Counted from the stretch's first letter, positions 18,400-28,288 are shown. The stretch: DNA of 64,000 nt from CBDCEG01 sp965215775 (GCA_965215775.1 CBDCEG010000017.1:36130-100129), one strand, 5' to 3'. Made by a program: numbers and translations. The notes: generated by a model not told the origin, from the letters alone.

Positions 18400-19119
18400 G
18401 TTTTTAGTTATAATTTGCTTAATAATTTCACCAGCCATCATAACCCCAAAAATCGCGGGCATATATGAAATTGTGCCGTTTATTGCTTTTGACTCATATA
18501 ATTCACTGCAAACTGTTTCTACAAAAGGTGGCCGGCGTGGTTCATCAGAAAATATAACTTTGTAATTCAAACTTCCACCAAGAGTTCTTAATCTGCGTCT
18601 TATTTCTCTTGCTAATGGACAGTTACTTGTTTGATTTAAACTACAAATTCTAACTTTAGAAATATCTATTCGGTTTCCAGCTCCCATTGCAGAAATTATT
18701 GGAATATTTAATTTTTGAGCTTGGTAAATAAGCTCAGATTTACAAGCAACACTATCTATACAATCTGCGATAAAGTCATATTTATCAATTGTGATTGTTT
18801 TTAGAACCTTTGCTGTTGTCATAAAATCATCAATTATATTTATTTTCAAATCTGGATTTATATCTAATAATCTTTTTTTCATAACTTCAACTTTTCTTTG
18901 TCCAACTGTTGAATTTAGCGCAAGTATTTGACGATTAATATTTGATGAGTCAATTTTATCTCCGTCCAAAATAGTTATTTGAGCAACTCCTGCACGAACA
19001 ATATTTTCAGCAACATATCCACCTACTCCGCCGACTCCTGCCACAAAAATATGTGCATTTTCAAGTAGGTTAAATTCATTTTCTGATAATAAAATTTTTG
19101 TTCTTGTATTATTTTTCAT
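18373..19119 (-). CDS. tcdA: tRNA threonylcarbamoyladenosine dehydratase
   Basis: 248 residues, E1/ThiF-like fold. The ATP-binding G-V-G-G-V-G-G-Y-V-A-E near residue 31 and N-I-N-R-Q (65-69) with D-D-F are conserved, as is the region E-P-R-R-P-P-F. In the family (CsdL/TcdA) it uses ATP to cyclise t6A37 in ANN-decoding tRNAs to ct6A. Convergent with comM; the two 3' ends overlap by 27 bases, which is coding on both strands. Start codon supported by conserved N-terminus. Confidence 0.92.
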   Translation of the reverse strand: MKNNTRTKILLSENEFNLLENAHIFVAGVGGVGGYVAENIVRAGVAQITILDGDKIDSSNINRQILALNSTVGQRKVEVMKKRLLDINPDLKINIIDDFMTTAKVLKTITIDKYDFIADCIDSVACKSELIYQAQKLNIPIISAMGAGNRIDISKVRICSLNQTSNCPLAREIRRRLRTLGGSLNYKVIFSDEPRRPPFVETVCSELYESKAINGTISYMPAIFGVMMAGEIIKQIITKNSFSPSHSA

Positions 19120-19225
19120 TTTTTGCCCTTAATCATTTCCATTTTGTATAAACTTATAAAATAAAGCACCAATAATTAAGTATAATAACCTATAATATTT
19201 CAATTCAAAAACAACTATAAAGCTA

Positions 19226-19618
19226 ATGCAATTTAAATTAAATAAAACTTTGGAAAAAGACACTTATCTTATAAAAGAAACTGATAAATATTTATTATTA
19301 CTAAATAAAAACTCATTAGTCACTTGGTTAATTTTAGTTCCAAAAACAAATGAAACTCAGTTATTTGAATGTTCACAAGAGTTTAAAATAGATATACTTA
19401 AGGCTATTGATTTATATGCTAATAAATTAAATAACAAATTAAATCCTGATAAAATAAATGTTGCAACAATTGGCAATATAGTTTCACAATTACATATTCA
19501 TATTATTGCTAGATTTACAGATGATTATGCTTGGCCATCACCTGTTTGGGGGAATTCTGATTTTAAAAAATATAATCAAAATCAATTAGATAAAATTATT
19601 AATTTATTCAACAAATAA
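19226..19618 (+). CDS. HIT-domain protein (diverged triad)
   Basis: 130 residues. The histidine triad region reads Q-L-H-I-H-I-I (about residues 91-97): the first His is replaced by Gln, as in a known subgroup of HIT proteins with the following F-T-D-D-Y-A-W-P-S-P-V-W-G signature. The middle, nucleophile-position His is kept. Likely a nucleotide hydrolase or transferase of the diadenosine-tetraphosphate class; substrate unknown. Two bases separate it from dusA, so they form an operon. It is distinct from the HinT-like gene near 60.6 kb. Confidence 0.85.
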   Translation: MQFKLNKTLEKDTYLIKETDKYLLLLNKNSLVTWLILVPKTNETQLFECSQEFKIDILKAIDLYANKLNNKLNPDKINVATIGNIVSQLHIHIIARFTDDYAWPSPVWGNSDFKKYNQNQLDKIINLFNK

Positions 19619-19620
19619 AA

Positions 19621-20595
19621 ATGTCCGATTTTACAAACAAAACATTTTCAGTAGCACCAATGATGGCTTGGACAACAAGGCATTGCCGTGCATTTCATAG
19701 ACAAATAACCCAAAAAGCAATTTTATACACCGAAATGGTTACAACTGGTGCAATTATTTATGGAGAATATGATAGATATTTACAATTCAGTGATTTAGAG
19801 CACCCAATTGCATTACAAATTGGTGGTGGCGATCCTTTGGATTTGGCGAAATCTGTAAAAATCACAAACCAATATAATTATGACGAAATAAATTTAAATG
19901 TTGGCTGTCCATCAGATAGAGTCCAAAAAGGTAAAATCGGTGCAGTATTAATGGCAGAGCCTAATTTGGTTGCAGATTGTTTCAAAGCGATGCAAGGTGA
20001 AACTGACAAAAAAGTAACAATCAAAAATAGATTATCTATTGATGATATGGCTGAAGAAACAGTTTTTAATTTTGTTGAAACCGTTGCAAATGCAGGCTGT
20101 AAAACTTTTATAATTCATGCTAGAAAAGCTTTCCTAAAAGGCTTAGACCCTAAAAAAAACCGTGATATTCCACCGCTTCGTTATGATTTGGTTTATCAAG
20201 TAAAAGAAAAGTTCCCAGAACTAGAAATAATTATAAATGGTGGAATTAAAACAATTGAACAATGCAAACAACATTATGAATTTGTAGATGGTGTAATGAT
20301 GGGCAGAGAAGCGTATCAAAACCCTTGGGTTATGTCAAAAATTGATGAAATGCTTGGTGGTGAAATTAATACAAAATCAAGACAAGATATTATTGAGCAA
20401 ATGGTAGGTTATATAGATTTAGAAATTAGCAAAGGCAACCATATAAAACATATCGCAAGACACTGGATGGGACTATTCCACGGTCAAAGAAACGCAAAAG
20501 CATTCAAACAACATATAAATGATAATATCAAAAACCGAAATGATATTGATATTATTTATGAAGCATTGGCTAAACTAGAAAGTCATAAATCATAG
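19621..20595 (+). CDS. dusA: tRNA-dihydrouridine(20/20a) synthase
   Basis: 324 residues, TIM-barrel FMN enzyme. Reduces U20/U20a in the tRNA D-loop with NADPH. Signatures match DusA closely: A-P-M-M-A-W-T-T-R-H-C-R near the start, Y-T-E-M-V-T-T-G-A-I, N-V-G-C-P-S-D-R-V-Q with catalytic Cys96, H-A-R-K-A-F and V-M-M-G-R-E-A-Y-Q-N-P. Cotranscribed with the HIT protein upstream. Confidence 0.95.
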   Translation: MSDFTNKTFSVAPMMAWTTRHCRAFHRQITQKAILYTEMVTTGAIIYGEYDRYLQFSDLEHPIALQIGGGDPLDLAKSVKITNQYNYDEINLNVGCPSDRVQKGKIGAVLMAEPNLVADCFKAMQGETDKKVTIKNRLSIDDMAEETVFNFVETVANAGCKTFIIHARKAFLKGLDPKKNRDIPPLRYDLVYQVKEKFPELEIIINGGIKTIEQCKQHYEFVDGVMMGREAYQNPWVMSKIDEMLGGEINTKSRQDIIEQMVGYIDLEISKGNHIKHIARHWMGLFHGQRNAKAFKQHINDNIKNRNDIDIIYEALAKLESHKS

Positions 20596-20978
20596 ATCAG
20601 TAGGGATAAGGAGTGCCTTTGTCTTGAATCTGTTCTATTTTATGGGGTTATTTTAGCTTTTAATAAACTTTTGAAAGGAAAAGGTTATTAAAAATAAAGT
20701 ATTGGCTAATATATGCCATTAGAAAACCTTTTGTCGGAAAACATTACAAAATTGTAACGCTACATTTCAAATACATTACAAATAAAATAAAATAAAACAT
20801 ATAATTTACAACAACTTATTTTGAAAAGAAAATTGATATTTATTGGTAGGATAGCGTCAAAGGAAGTCGCTTATTGCAAAACATTCTTGTAATTGTTAGT
20901 ATTTGCCTGTCGTTCAGTAAAAAAACAAGAATTACTTTAATAATTAATAAATAACAAAACTTAAAAAAAGGTAAAAAT
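20596..20978. other. Gene-free intergenic region with a 14-bp palindrome
   Basis: 383 AT-rich bases between dusA and the autotransporter-like gene. I find no convincing reading frame or RNA. It holds a perfect palindrome TTACAAAATTGTAA at 20744-20757 and an 8-bp inverted repeat (AAAAGGTT with AACCTTTT about 40 bases later). A ribosome site AAAGGT lies 7 bases before the downstream ATG at 20979. The palindrome could be an operator for the downstream gene; this is inference. Confidence 0.4.
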
Positions 20979-22361
20979 ATGAAAATAAATAATAAACAGA
21001 AGTTGATAGCCGTTGCGATATCAACTATTCTTTCGGGGCAAGCATATGCAGATTGTAGCTCCTTTTTTACAGAAGGAGATGATGGAACACTAGCAAGTCC
21101 TGTGATTTGCACAGGTAATAATATTATTATATTTGCTGATGAGCATGACTTACGACTTGATACTGATACTGCATCCGCTCAAAACGCTGGTACTGACATT
21201 GTAACTTTTGATGGATTTGATAGAACTAAAGCTAATGTCTATGCAGATACTTTCCGCGGAGTTAATGGTGCTGTTGGTGCTGATAATGTGATTAAATTTA
21301 TTAATAGTAAAACTCAAAGACTTATTGGTGGTGTCTCTGATAGCTCCACAAACTCTAAGATGGGTGCTAATAAGATTTCACTAAGCAACAAATCCGTAAT
21401 TTTGGAAGACCTTATTGGAAATAGAATATATTTAGGAGACGGAAGCTCTTCTGGCAGTAATACAATCATTGTTGACGATAGCACTATTGCTAAAACTATA
21501 AAAGGAGCAACGATACTATCTACTAACAGCACAAAAATACAAGGGAACACTATAACTGTAACTGGTGGAACTAAAATAACATCTACTACTGATGGTGGTA
21601 TATTTGGTGTTTTCATGAAAGATTCAAATAAAAACACAGTTAAAACTGCAAATATTATATCTGTAACAGATAGTAGTTCTATTACTGTTAAAGGAGTTTC
21701 TGACCTAAATGGTGACGATAATACAATAGTAGGAAATGAGCTAACTATTACAAATTCTCAAGTTGATAATATCTATGGAACTGATCTTGAAAAAACAGAA
21801 AACACAAAAGTAGGTGGAAACACAATAACAATAGATGGACTTGATAATCTTGCAAAAGGAGATATTCGTGGACTTAGAATTAATGATTCTACAAACATAA
21901 CTACAACTTCAAGAAATACAATTTCTGTCAAAAATAGTAAAGCATCCTTTATTATGGGGAGTCAAGTAGCTGGTATATCATCTATAACTAAAATTACAAA
22001 TGCAGGAAGTGATATAACAGTAGATAATACTGAAGTTAGTAGATTATTTGCAAGTAACTTTAACAATGTTACAGGTGATGTGGAAGGAAATACAGTTACT
22101 GTTCAAAACAATTCTAAAGTTACAGGTGGATTAAGAGCTGTAAATATTGATAATACAGGTTCAAAAGATGTTACTGTTGCTCGTAATACAATAACTGTAA
22201 ATGATAGTGAGGTTGGGACAATTTACTCTACAGTATTTACTGGTTCTAATATGACTGGAAGTGGTTCTGATATTTCAATTACTAAATCTACAGTTGCCGC
22301 AGATGTTTATGGTGATTTCTTTCAGAGTGAAGTGGTTCAGTTTTATGGGACAGATTTTTAG
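20979..22361 (+). pseudogene. Autotransporter-like passenger, 3' end lost to IS insertion
   Basis: The reading frame (460 residues) starts with a Sec signal peptide (M-K-I-N-N-K-Q-K-L-I, hydrophobic core, cleavage near A-Y-A-D). It continues as a beta-helix-like passenger: Ser/Thr/Asn/Gly-rich, with repeated units of the type N-T-I-T-V, D-S-T/N-S-T, every 25-40 residues. No outer-membrane beta-barrel is present. The last residues (V-V-Q-F-Y-G-T-D-F) are translated from the left end of an IS3-family remnant at 22333. So this is the N-terminal part of a larger surface protein, probably a type V autotransporter, truncated by transposition. The truncated product could still be exported to the periplasm. 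The autotransporter class is inferred from composition. Confidence 0.65.
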
Positions 22362-22679
22362 CCTATAATACACTTTTAAGAGGAAAAAATTATGTCAAAA
22401 ATTAACAAACAAAGAAAAACTTGGACTGTAGAGCAAAAGCTTGATTATGCAAAGCTTATGGTGCATGAAAATTATACAAATAGTCAAATTCAAGAAATTT
22501 CTGGTGCAGGAAAATCAGCTGTTGCGCGTTGGAAAAAACAATATATTGACGAATTAGGTGGGAAAACTCCAGATGGCAAAAGAGCGTTGACAGCTCAGCA
22601 GCAGGAGATTCAAGACCTTAGGAAACAGCTTTGGTGTAATGGTCTAATTTTATGGATAAAAATACTTAATGGTTTACTT
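22333..22679 (+). mobile_element. IS3-family insertion sequence remnant
   Basis: Starts with TGGTTCAGTTTTATGGGACA (22333), typical of an IS3-family left end, followed by a promoter/leader and an OrfA-like frame. It stops after about 300 bases. At 22640 a second, related end in the same orientation appears (TGGTCTAATTTTATGG, 13 of 16 aligned bases the same as the first). No OrfB or right end is present. The structure suggests a deletion between two related IS ends. It ends right against the perM stop codon. Confidence 0.7.
22392..22632 (+). pseudogene. IS3-family transposase OrfA fragment
   Basis: About 80 residues: M-S-K-I-N-K-Q-R-K-T-W-T-V-E-Q-K-L, a helix-turn-helix region (Y-T-N-S-Q-I-Q-E-I-S-G-A-G-K-S-A-V-A-R-W-K), then a Leu-zipper-like start (Q-Q-E-I-Q-D-L-R-K-Q-L). 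This is the IS3-family OrfA (HTH_Tnp_1) pattern. The open frame continues to 22745, but from about 22633 it reads non-IS sequence and the 3' end of perM backwards, so that tail is not real. OrfB is missing, so it cannot transpose by itself. Confidence 0.8.
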
Positions 22680-23765
22680 CTAATCTTCTTCTACCTTAGT
22701 ATTTATTTCTTTTTTCACCCCCATATTTTCAACCCAAGCATCTAAGATTGACTTAACAACAGTTGCTATTGGAATTGCAAAAAATACTCCCCAAAAACCC
22801 CAAATTCCACCAAAAAATAGAACTGCAACTAATATTCCAACAGGGTTTATATTTACCGCTTCAGAAAAAATCAATGGAACTAAAACATTTCCATCAAGTA
22901 TTTGAATTATAAAGTAAGTAATTGATAGTCCATAAAAAGTTCCAGTCAAACCCCATTGCGTATAAGCAACTAACACAACTGGTAAAGTAACAACAGTTGC
23001 ACCAATATAAGGAACTAAAACTGAAAGACCAACAACAACTGAAAGTAACATTGCATAATCTAGACCAAACAGAGTAAATGCTACAAAAGAAACAAACCAT
23101 AAAATAAGTATTTCAGTAAATTTACCACGAATATAATTACCTATTTGCACATCAACATCTTCCCAAACAGACTTTAGAAGAGGATTGTTTAATGGTAAGT
23201 ATTTTTGTAAACCTTTTATTATTAAAGTTTTATCTTTCAATAAAAAGAAAATCATAACTGGCACCAAAACCAAATACACAGCTAAAGTAATTATTCCAAG
23301 TATTTTAGAAATAACACCTGAAGTTATGCTTTGTGCAAAATTCGTTACTTGGCTGTTTAAACTAGATATAACTTGATTTGCTTGCTCTTGAGTTATTGTA
23401 TCAGGGTATTTTTCTGGAAGTTTCATTATTAACTGCTGACCCAGCCCAATATATGTTGGAATATCTTTCACAAACTCTTTAACCTGCAGAACTATTAAAG
23501 GAAAAGCGAAAAATAAAACTGATAAAAAGAATAATAAAAAACCACTAAAAACTAAACCTACAGCAAAACCTCTTGATATTTTTTTAGAAGTTATAAATTT
23601 CACAACCCCTTCAAGTAAATATGCAAAAACAACTGCACCCAAAAATGGAGCCATTATTTTTCCAAAATAAATTATTAAAACAGTTGCTAACACGAAGAAA
23701 AATAGCATTCCTGCAAACTGGCGATTAATAAGTATTTTTTTGAATGGGTTAAATATATTTGTCAT
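22680..23765 (-). CDS. AI-2E/PerM family membrane permease
   Basis: 361 residues with about seven to eight transmembrane helices. The conserved central portion G-L-S-V-L-V-P-Y-I-G-A-T-V-V-T-L-P and the later N-P-V-G-I-L-V-A-V-L-F-F-G-G-I-W-G-F-W-G-V-F are family hallmarks (PF01594). Members range from AI-2 exporters (TqsA) to Na+/H+ antiporter-like proteins; the substrate here is unknown. The C-terminal tail is charged and cytoplasmic. Downstream neighbour of lptD on the same strand; its stop codon directly abuts the IS3-family remnant. Confidence 0.88.
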   Translation of the reverse strand: MTNIFNPFKKILINRQFAGMLFFFVLATVLIIYFGKIMAPFLGAVVFAYLLEGVVKFITSKKISRGFAVGLVFSGFLLFFLSVLFFAFPLIVLQVKEFVKDIPTYIGLGQQLIMKLPEKYPDTITQEQANQVISSLNSQVTNFAQSITSGVISKILGIITLAVYLVLVPVMIFFLLKDKTLIIKGLQKYLPLNNPLLKSVWEDVDVQIGNYIRGKFTEILILWFVSFVAFTLFGLDYAMLLSVVVGLSVLVPYIGATVVTLPVVLVAYTQWGLTGTFYGLSITYFIIQILDGNVLVPLIFSEAVNINPVGILVAVLFFGGIWGFWGVFFAIPIATVVKSILDAWVENMGVKKEINTKVEED

Positions 23766-23850
23766 TTGTTTATGTTTTATTTATGTTTTGTTTAGGTTTT
23801 GAGTATTGTTTTTTCTGATTATTTTTTTGTGATTTAACCTTTATATAACT

Positions 23851-26025
23851 TTAAAAGTCATAACCTGGAATAATTTGATCTAATAAAGATGTTGTATCAT
23901 TTCCAATTTTCCCTAGTCCTTTTAGATTAAACTCTAAATAAACTGCTGTTTCTGAGGCAATTTCATCTTTATTTTCTTTAAAGAAGCCAGTTCGGTGATC
24001 TCTTGCCAAAAGACGAACCGACCAACAACAGTCTGAATACTCAATACCAGCCATAATATCAATCGGCTCATCATAACGCAGTGAGTAATTTAAACGCCAA
24101 AATGTTCTCCAATAGTCGTTTATTTTCCAAACACCTGCAAAATCAACTTGCTCATAATAATTTTTATCATATAAATAAGTTAGACCTAAAACAGTTCCTT
24201 CAGATGGTGAATACTGTAAACCTAACATTGATTTTTCAGTTTTATTTATATCAATATCTTGATGAATTAAGCCTCTTATTTTATATTTATCACTTATATT
24301 TAGGCTTCCTTCAGCAATTAAATTTGACCTTGATTTTTTGGCTACACTATCTAATAAAGAAACTTTTCTATCGGTAAAATACTGAATTTGTCCAATTGAG
24401 AATTTCGCAAGCTCCTTGCCTGTTTCATTACTTGTAATTACCGTGCTTAATGCTGTTGTAAGTTGATTTGCATCACCAACTCTATCTTTTCCATTAAACC
24501 TATTTCGCAAGAATAACCAATCATAAGAGCTATCAACTCGTGAAGTATCAAAATCTGGAATATCAGATTGATCTACATAAGGTGTGTATAAGTAAAATAA
24601 TCTAGGTTCAAGTGTTTGCGTGCTTTCATTACCAAACCAATTTATTTGCTTATCAAAATAAAGCCCTGTATCAATACTAAAATTAGGAATTGAGCGAGAT
24701 ATAACATCTCTTTTACCTTTTGCTTGGTTTTCCAAGTCATAATAAGTAAATCTATAACCTGCTTTAGGATTTATGTAAGCAAATGAATTTTCTGCATAAT
24801 ATGAAAAAACTAAATCTTGGTCTAAACGAATTCCAGAAACGACATCTTCTTTTTGGAAATTTGTTAGCTCAGTTTTACTAGAAAAACTAAAGTTATCATT
24901 CAAAAACCACTCTCCTATCCCACTAACTCTTGGTAGTCTGCTGTATGGTTTGCTTTTTTCTGAATAATTACTATTTGCAACTTGAAAATCTTGAATTTGT
25001 GCAAAAACCTTATAATTATCAGAAACTTTAAGGTTCATATTCAAATGACTTTCTAAAAAACTTGCAGAAGATAAATCCAAAGTGCTGGTAAAATCTCTTA
25101 TATAATCAGGATCTGAAACTCGTTGATAAAGTAAGTCAAAACTTAAGCCATCAACTGGTTTATAAGTGTGCTGTGTATGAAGTGACCAACGGTTTGACTC
25201 GCCAGCTTTGTGGTCATTTGTAATATAATTAGAGCTTATTGTTCCATTTAGCGTTGGTAATAAATATCTATATTCACTTCCAAGCATAAATCCCCTTTTG
25301 GTCATAAACCTTGGGTAAAGTGTCAAATCTTGGTTTGGTGCAATATTTATATAATAAGGTGTTGTTATATCAACGCCTCTACCCTCTGATAAATTACCTG
25401 ATGGAAATAGAAAGCCAGTTTTTCTTTTATCAGTTAAAGGGAAACTTAAATAAGGTAAATAAAGGACTGGCGTATCTTTAATATAAAAAGTATTTCCCCA
25501 AGACTGCCCCACTTCAGATTCATGATCTAAGTGTAATTTTTTGGATTTCAAATGCCAACTAGGATTTTCTCTAGCACAGGTTGAAAAAGTTGCTTGCTCT
25601 AAATCTTCAATATTCTTAATTCTATCAACTGATAATTTCTCAGCACTTCCGATAAACTCACCATCTGAAATGTAATAATCTACCATTTCAAATTTGCCTC
25701 GTTTTTTATCTATATTGAAGTTTGACTTTTTTGAAGTTAGTGCGAAATCAGGATTTCCATAAGTTAGATTTCCATCTGATTGAAGTGATGAATTTTGGCG
25801 ATTGTAACTTACTTTGCTACTTCTAACTTTTTCTTGGTCTTTACTCACAATAACATTGCCATAAAGGTTTATTATTTTTTTGGTGGCATCACCAGAATCT
25901 GCTTCAATATGCACCAAAGAATCAACAGCATCATTTCCCAAGGTAAAAGGCACTAGCCTATCAACTGGGCAATTATCAGCAAAACTTATGATTGGAATTA
26001 AAACTAAAAGACTAAAAAATTTCAT
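23851..26025 (-). CDS. lptD: LptD, outer-membrane LPS assembly protein
   Basis: 724 residues: signal peptide (cleavage near residue 16), an N-terminal OstA/LptA-like beta-jellyroll, then a large beta-barrel. Conserved motifs include P-V-L-Y-L-P-Y-L-S-F-P and D-K-R-K-T-G-F-L-F-P-S. Cysteines fall at 19, 150, 666 and 667 (the D-C-C-W pair), the same 1-2-3-4 arrangement as E. coli, where non-consecutive disulfides activate the protein. It inserts lipopolysaccharide into the outer leaflet together with LptE. It follows dsbD by 46 bases, a meaningful pairing because LptD folding needs Dsb thiol chemistry. Confidence 0.95.
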   Translation of the reverse strand: MKFFSLLVLIPIISFADNCPVDRLVPFTLGNDAVDSLVHIEADSGDATKKIINLYGNVIVSKDQEKVRSSKVSYNRQNSSLQSDGNLTYGNPDFALTSKKSNFNIDKKRGKFEMVDYYISDGEFIGSAEKLSVDRIKNIEDLEQATFSTCARENPSWHLKSKKLHLDHESEVGQSWGNTFYIKDTPVLYLPYLSFPLTDKRKTGFLFPSGNLSEGRGVDITTPYYINIAPNQDLTLYPRFMTKRGFMLGSEYRYLLPTLNGTISSNYITNDHKAGESNRWSLHTQHTYKPVDGLSFDLLYQRVSDPDYIRDFTSTLDLSSASFLESHLNMNLKVSDNYKVFAQIQDFQVANSNYSEKSKPYSRLPRVSGIGEWFLNDNFSFSSKTELTNFQKEDVVSGIRLDQDLVFSYYAENSFAYINPKAGYRFTYYDLENQAKGKRDVISRSIPNFSIDTGLYFDKQINWFGNESTQTLEPRLFYLYTPYVDQSDIPDFDTSRVDSSYDWLFLRNRFNGKDRVGDANQLTTALSTVITSNETGKELAKFSIGQIQYFTDRKVSLLDSVAKKSRSNLIAEGSLNISDKYKIRGLIHQDIDINKTEKSMLGLQYSPSEGTVLGLTYLYDKNYYEQVDFAGVWKINDYWRTFWRLNYSLRYDEPIDIMAGIEYSDCCWSVRLLARDHRTGFFKENKDEIASETAVYLEFNLKGLGKIGNDTTSLLDQIIPGYDF

Positions 26026-26071
26026 TCAAGTATTTTAACCTAGTCCGTAAAAAAAGCATATTGCTTTATAG

Positions 26072-28288
26072 TTAATTTATTTTCGCAGACTGAATAAGTT
26101 GTTTAATACTTGGTAATCCTTGAAGCCTATGATTTTTTAGTTCTTTATTATTGTCAAAAAACATTAAAACTGGTGGTCCAACTAAATTATATTTTTTCAT
26201 AAACACTTTATGTTCGTCATTTGTTTTAGTGATATCTAGTTTTAATAATTTAAATTCTGATAACTTTTCAATAACTTTTTCATCAAAAAACATTATATTT
26301 TCAAGCTCTTTACAAGAAACACACCAATCCGCATACAAGTCTAACATAATTGGTTTATTAGAGTTTTTTAACTCTGCAATTAATTCTGCTTCATTATTTA
26401 TATATTTAAATTTTAATACTGATTGTGAAAATGGTTTCAAAATATTTTTATGCCCTGTAACTCCACCTGCAATCCAAGTAATACTTAATGAAATAAGTAA
26501 AATCACTAATATATTTTTAAATATTTTTATAGTTTTTAATTTATACTTTGGCTTTGCAATAACAAAAGCCAAGCCAAATAAGTAAATTCCCCAAATAACC
26601 ATATTTAAAGAAGATGGTAATAATCTAGAAAGTAGCCAGAAAGCAACACCCAAAATTATAGTTGCTAAAAATTTAGAAACAAATTTAGAAAACTCACCAG
26701 TTTTTGGAATAAGTGTAGAGAAAACAGCAAAGAAAATAAGTGGCGCACCCATTCCAAGACCTAAAACAAACAAATAAACCCCACCTAAAATATAATTATC
26801 CGTTGTGCTAATAAATGCTAAAACAGCAAGTAAAGGTGGTGCAATACAAGGACCCACAACTAATGCAGATAAAGCACCCATTATAAATAAGTTAAATAAA
26901 CTAGTATTTTTCACTTTATTTTGTAAGTTATTTATTTTTGTTTGTAAAAATGAAGGCATAGAAATACTAAAAACCCCAAACATCGCCAAAGACATAACCA
27001 AAAACAATCCAGCAAATATAATTAAAAATAGTGGCTTTTGAAATATTATCTGTAAATTTATATTAAAACTAGCAACGATTAAACCAAACACAGCCATCAT
27101 TGTAGCCATTCCTAAAACATAAACAGATGAAAGAAGTGCTGAGCGAGGTTTGGTTATATTTTGTTGATTATTAATTATTGCCAAAATAATTGGAACCATT
27201 GGTAAAACACAGACTGTAAAAGCAAGTAACAAACCTAAACTAAACAACCATATAATTGAGAATACTCTTTTGTTTAGTAATATTTTAGTTAGTTTATCTT
27301 GTTCATTTACTATAGTTTGTGATTTATTATTTTCTGTATTTTCAGAGCCTGTTGCCAAATCCAGTTTCAAACTTGCAGACCTATTATTATAAACTTCCAA
27401 AGTCGTATCTAACTCAGTATTTTTATAAACTATAGGATAACAAATTTTACTATCAGAACAACCTTGATATTCTAAATTTAACTTTAATCTTTTATTAGCT
27501 TTTTTTAAATAAATTATAGACTTACCTTGGTTCTGCCTATAAATTTGCTGTTTACCAAAATATTCATCATTATGCTCCAAACCTTGCGTATGAATAATAT
27601 TTGCAATATCTTTTGATTGCGATTTGATTACTATTTTATCTCTGTAAAGGTAATAATCATCAGCAACTTTCCAATTTATTATAATTTCTGTTGGTGAGCT
27701 TAACTCTACAAAAAAAGAAAATGCATCATCTGCTTCTAATAAAGTTTTCTCTCCAAACAAATTAACTTTTTTATCTTTTGATATTAATGAAGATAAGGAG
27801 CTTTTTTCATCATTTTTTTTATTTATAACTTTAGTAAATGAAACTGGAACATCAAAAACCTCAGGTGGATAACATATAGCACCATCAATACAGGCTTGTA
27901 GTTTTAGTTTTAAATTAGTTTTTAAGATATTTTTAGGATTTTTATACTTTGCAGTAATTTTCGCATTTTGTTTTCCACCATACCAAACATCTTGCTTCCC
28001 AAAAAACCTATCTTCTTTTAGATAACCTTTTGATAAAATTAATTTTTCAATTATTAAATCTTTATTTTGGAAATTTAATTCAAAAGAACGATTTTTATAG
28101 ATATAGTAATTATCTGGAATATCTATTTCTATAACTATTTCCTTTGAGCTAACCAAAGTTACTTGCGGAGAAAACACTTCAGAAGCTGGCAATATGTTTT
28201 TTTCCTGCTCAGCAAATACTGTAAAAGTAAATAAGCAAGCCATTACAACCGCCATAAATTTAGTTATTTGATTAGTTCTATTTTTCAT
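26072..28288 (-). CDS. dsbD: DsbD thiol:disulfide interchange protein with two alpha domains
   Basis: 738 residues against about 565 in E. coli. After a signal peptide there are two consecutive immunoglobulin-like alpha domains, each with a C-x5-C pair: residues 133/139 (C-I-D-G-A-I-C-Y-P-P) and 277/283 (C-S-D-S-K-I-C-Y-P). The eight-helix beta domain follows with its two redox cysteines (Cys360 in V-C-V-L-P, Cys481 in G-P-C-I-A-P). The C-terminal thioredoxin-like gamma domain has C-V-S-C (656-659). The protein carries electrons from cytosolic thioredoxin to periplasmic DsbC and relatives. The tandem alpha domain is the oddity; both retain their cysteine pair, so both may be active exit sites. 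Confidence 0.93.
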   Translation of the reverse strand: MKNRTNQITKFMAVVMACLFTFTVFAEQEKNILPASEVFSPQVTLVSSKEIVIEIDIPDNYYIYKNRSFELNFQNKDLIIEKLILSKGYLKEDRFFGKQDVWYGGKQNAKITAKYKNPKNILKTNLKLKLQACIDGAICYPPEVFDVPVSFTKVINKKNDEKSSLSSLISKDKKVNLFGEKTLLEADDAFSFFVELSSPTEIIINWKVADDYYLYRDKIVIKSQSKDIANIIHTQGLEHNDEYFGKQQIYRQNQGKSIIYLKKANKRLKLNLEYQGCSDSKICYPIVYKNTELDTTLEVYNNRSASLKLDLATGSENTENNKSQTIVNEQDKLTKILLNKRVFSIIWLFSLGLLLAFTVCVLPMVPIILAIINNQQNITKPRSALLSSVYVLGMATMMAVFGLIVASFNINLQIIFQKPLFLIIFAGLFLVMSLAMFGVFSISMPSFLQTKINNLQNKVKNTSLFNLFIMGALSALVVGPCIAPPLLAVLAFISTTDNYILGGVYLFVLGLGMGAPLIFFAVFSTLIPKTGEFSKFVSKFLATIILGVAFWLLSRLLPSSLNMVIWGIYLFGLAFVIAKPKYKLKTIKIFKNILVILLISLSITWIAGGVTGHKNILKPFSQSVLKFKYINNEAELIAELKNSNKPIMLDLYADWCVSCKELENIMFFDEKVIEKLSEFKLLKLDITKTNDEHKVFMKKYNLVGPPVLMFFDNNKELKNHRLQGLPSIKQLIQSAKIN

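Noticed and set aside
22633..22745. C-terminal part of the OrfA-like frame
   Set aside because: It reads past the IS remnant into the opposite strand of perM; no transposase similarity.
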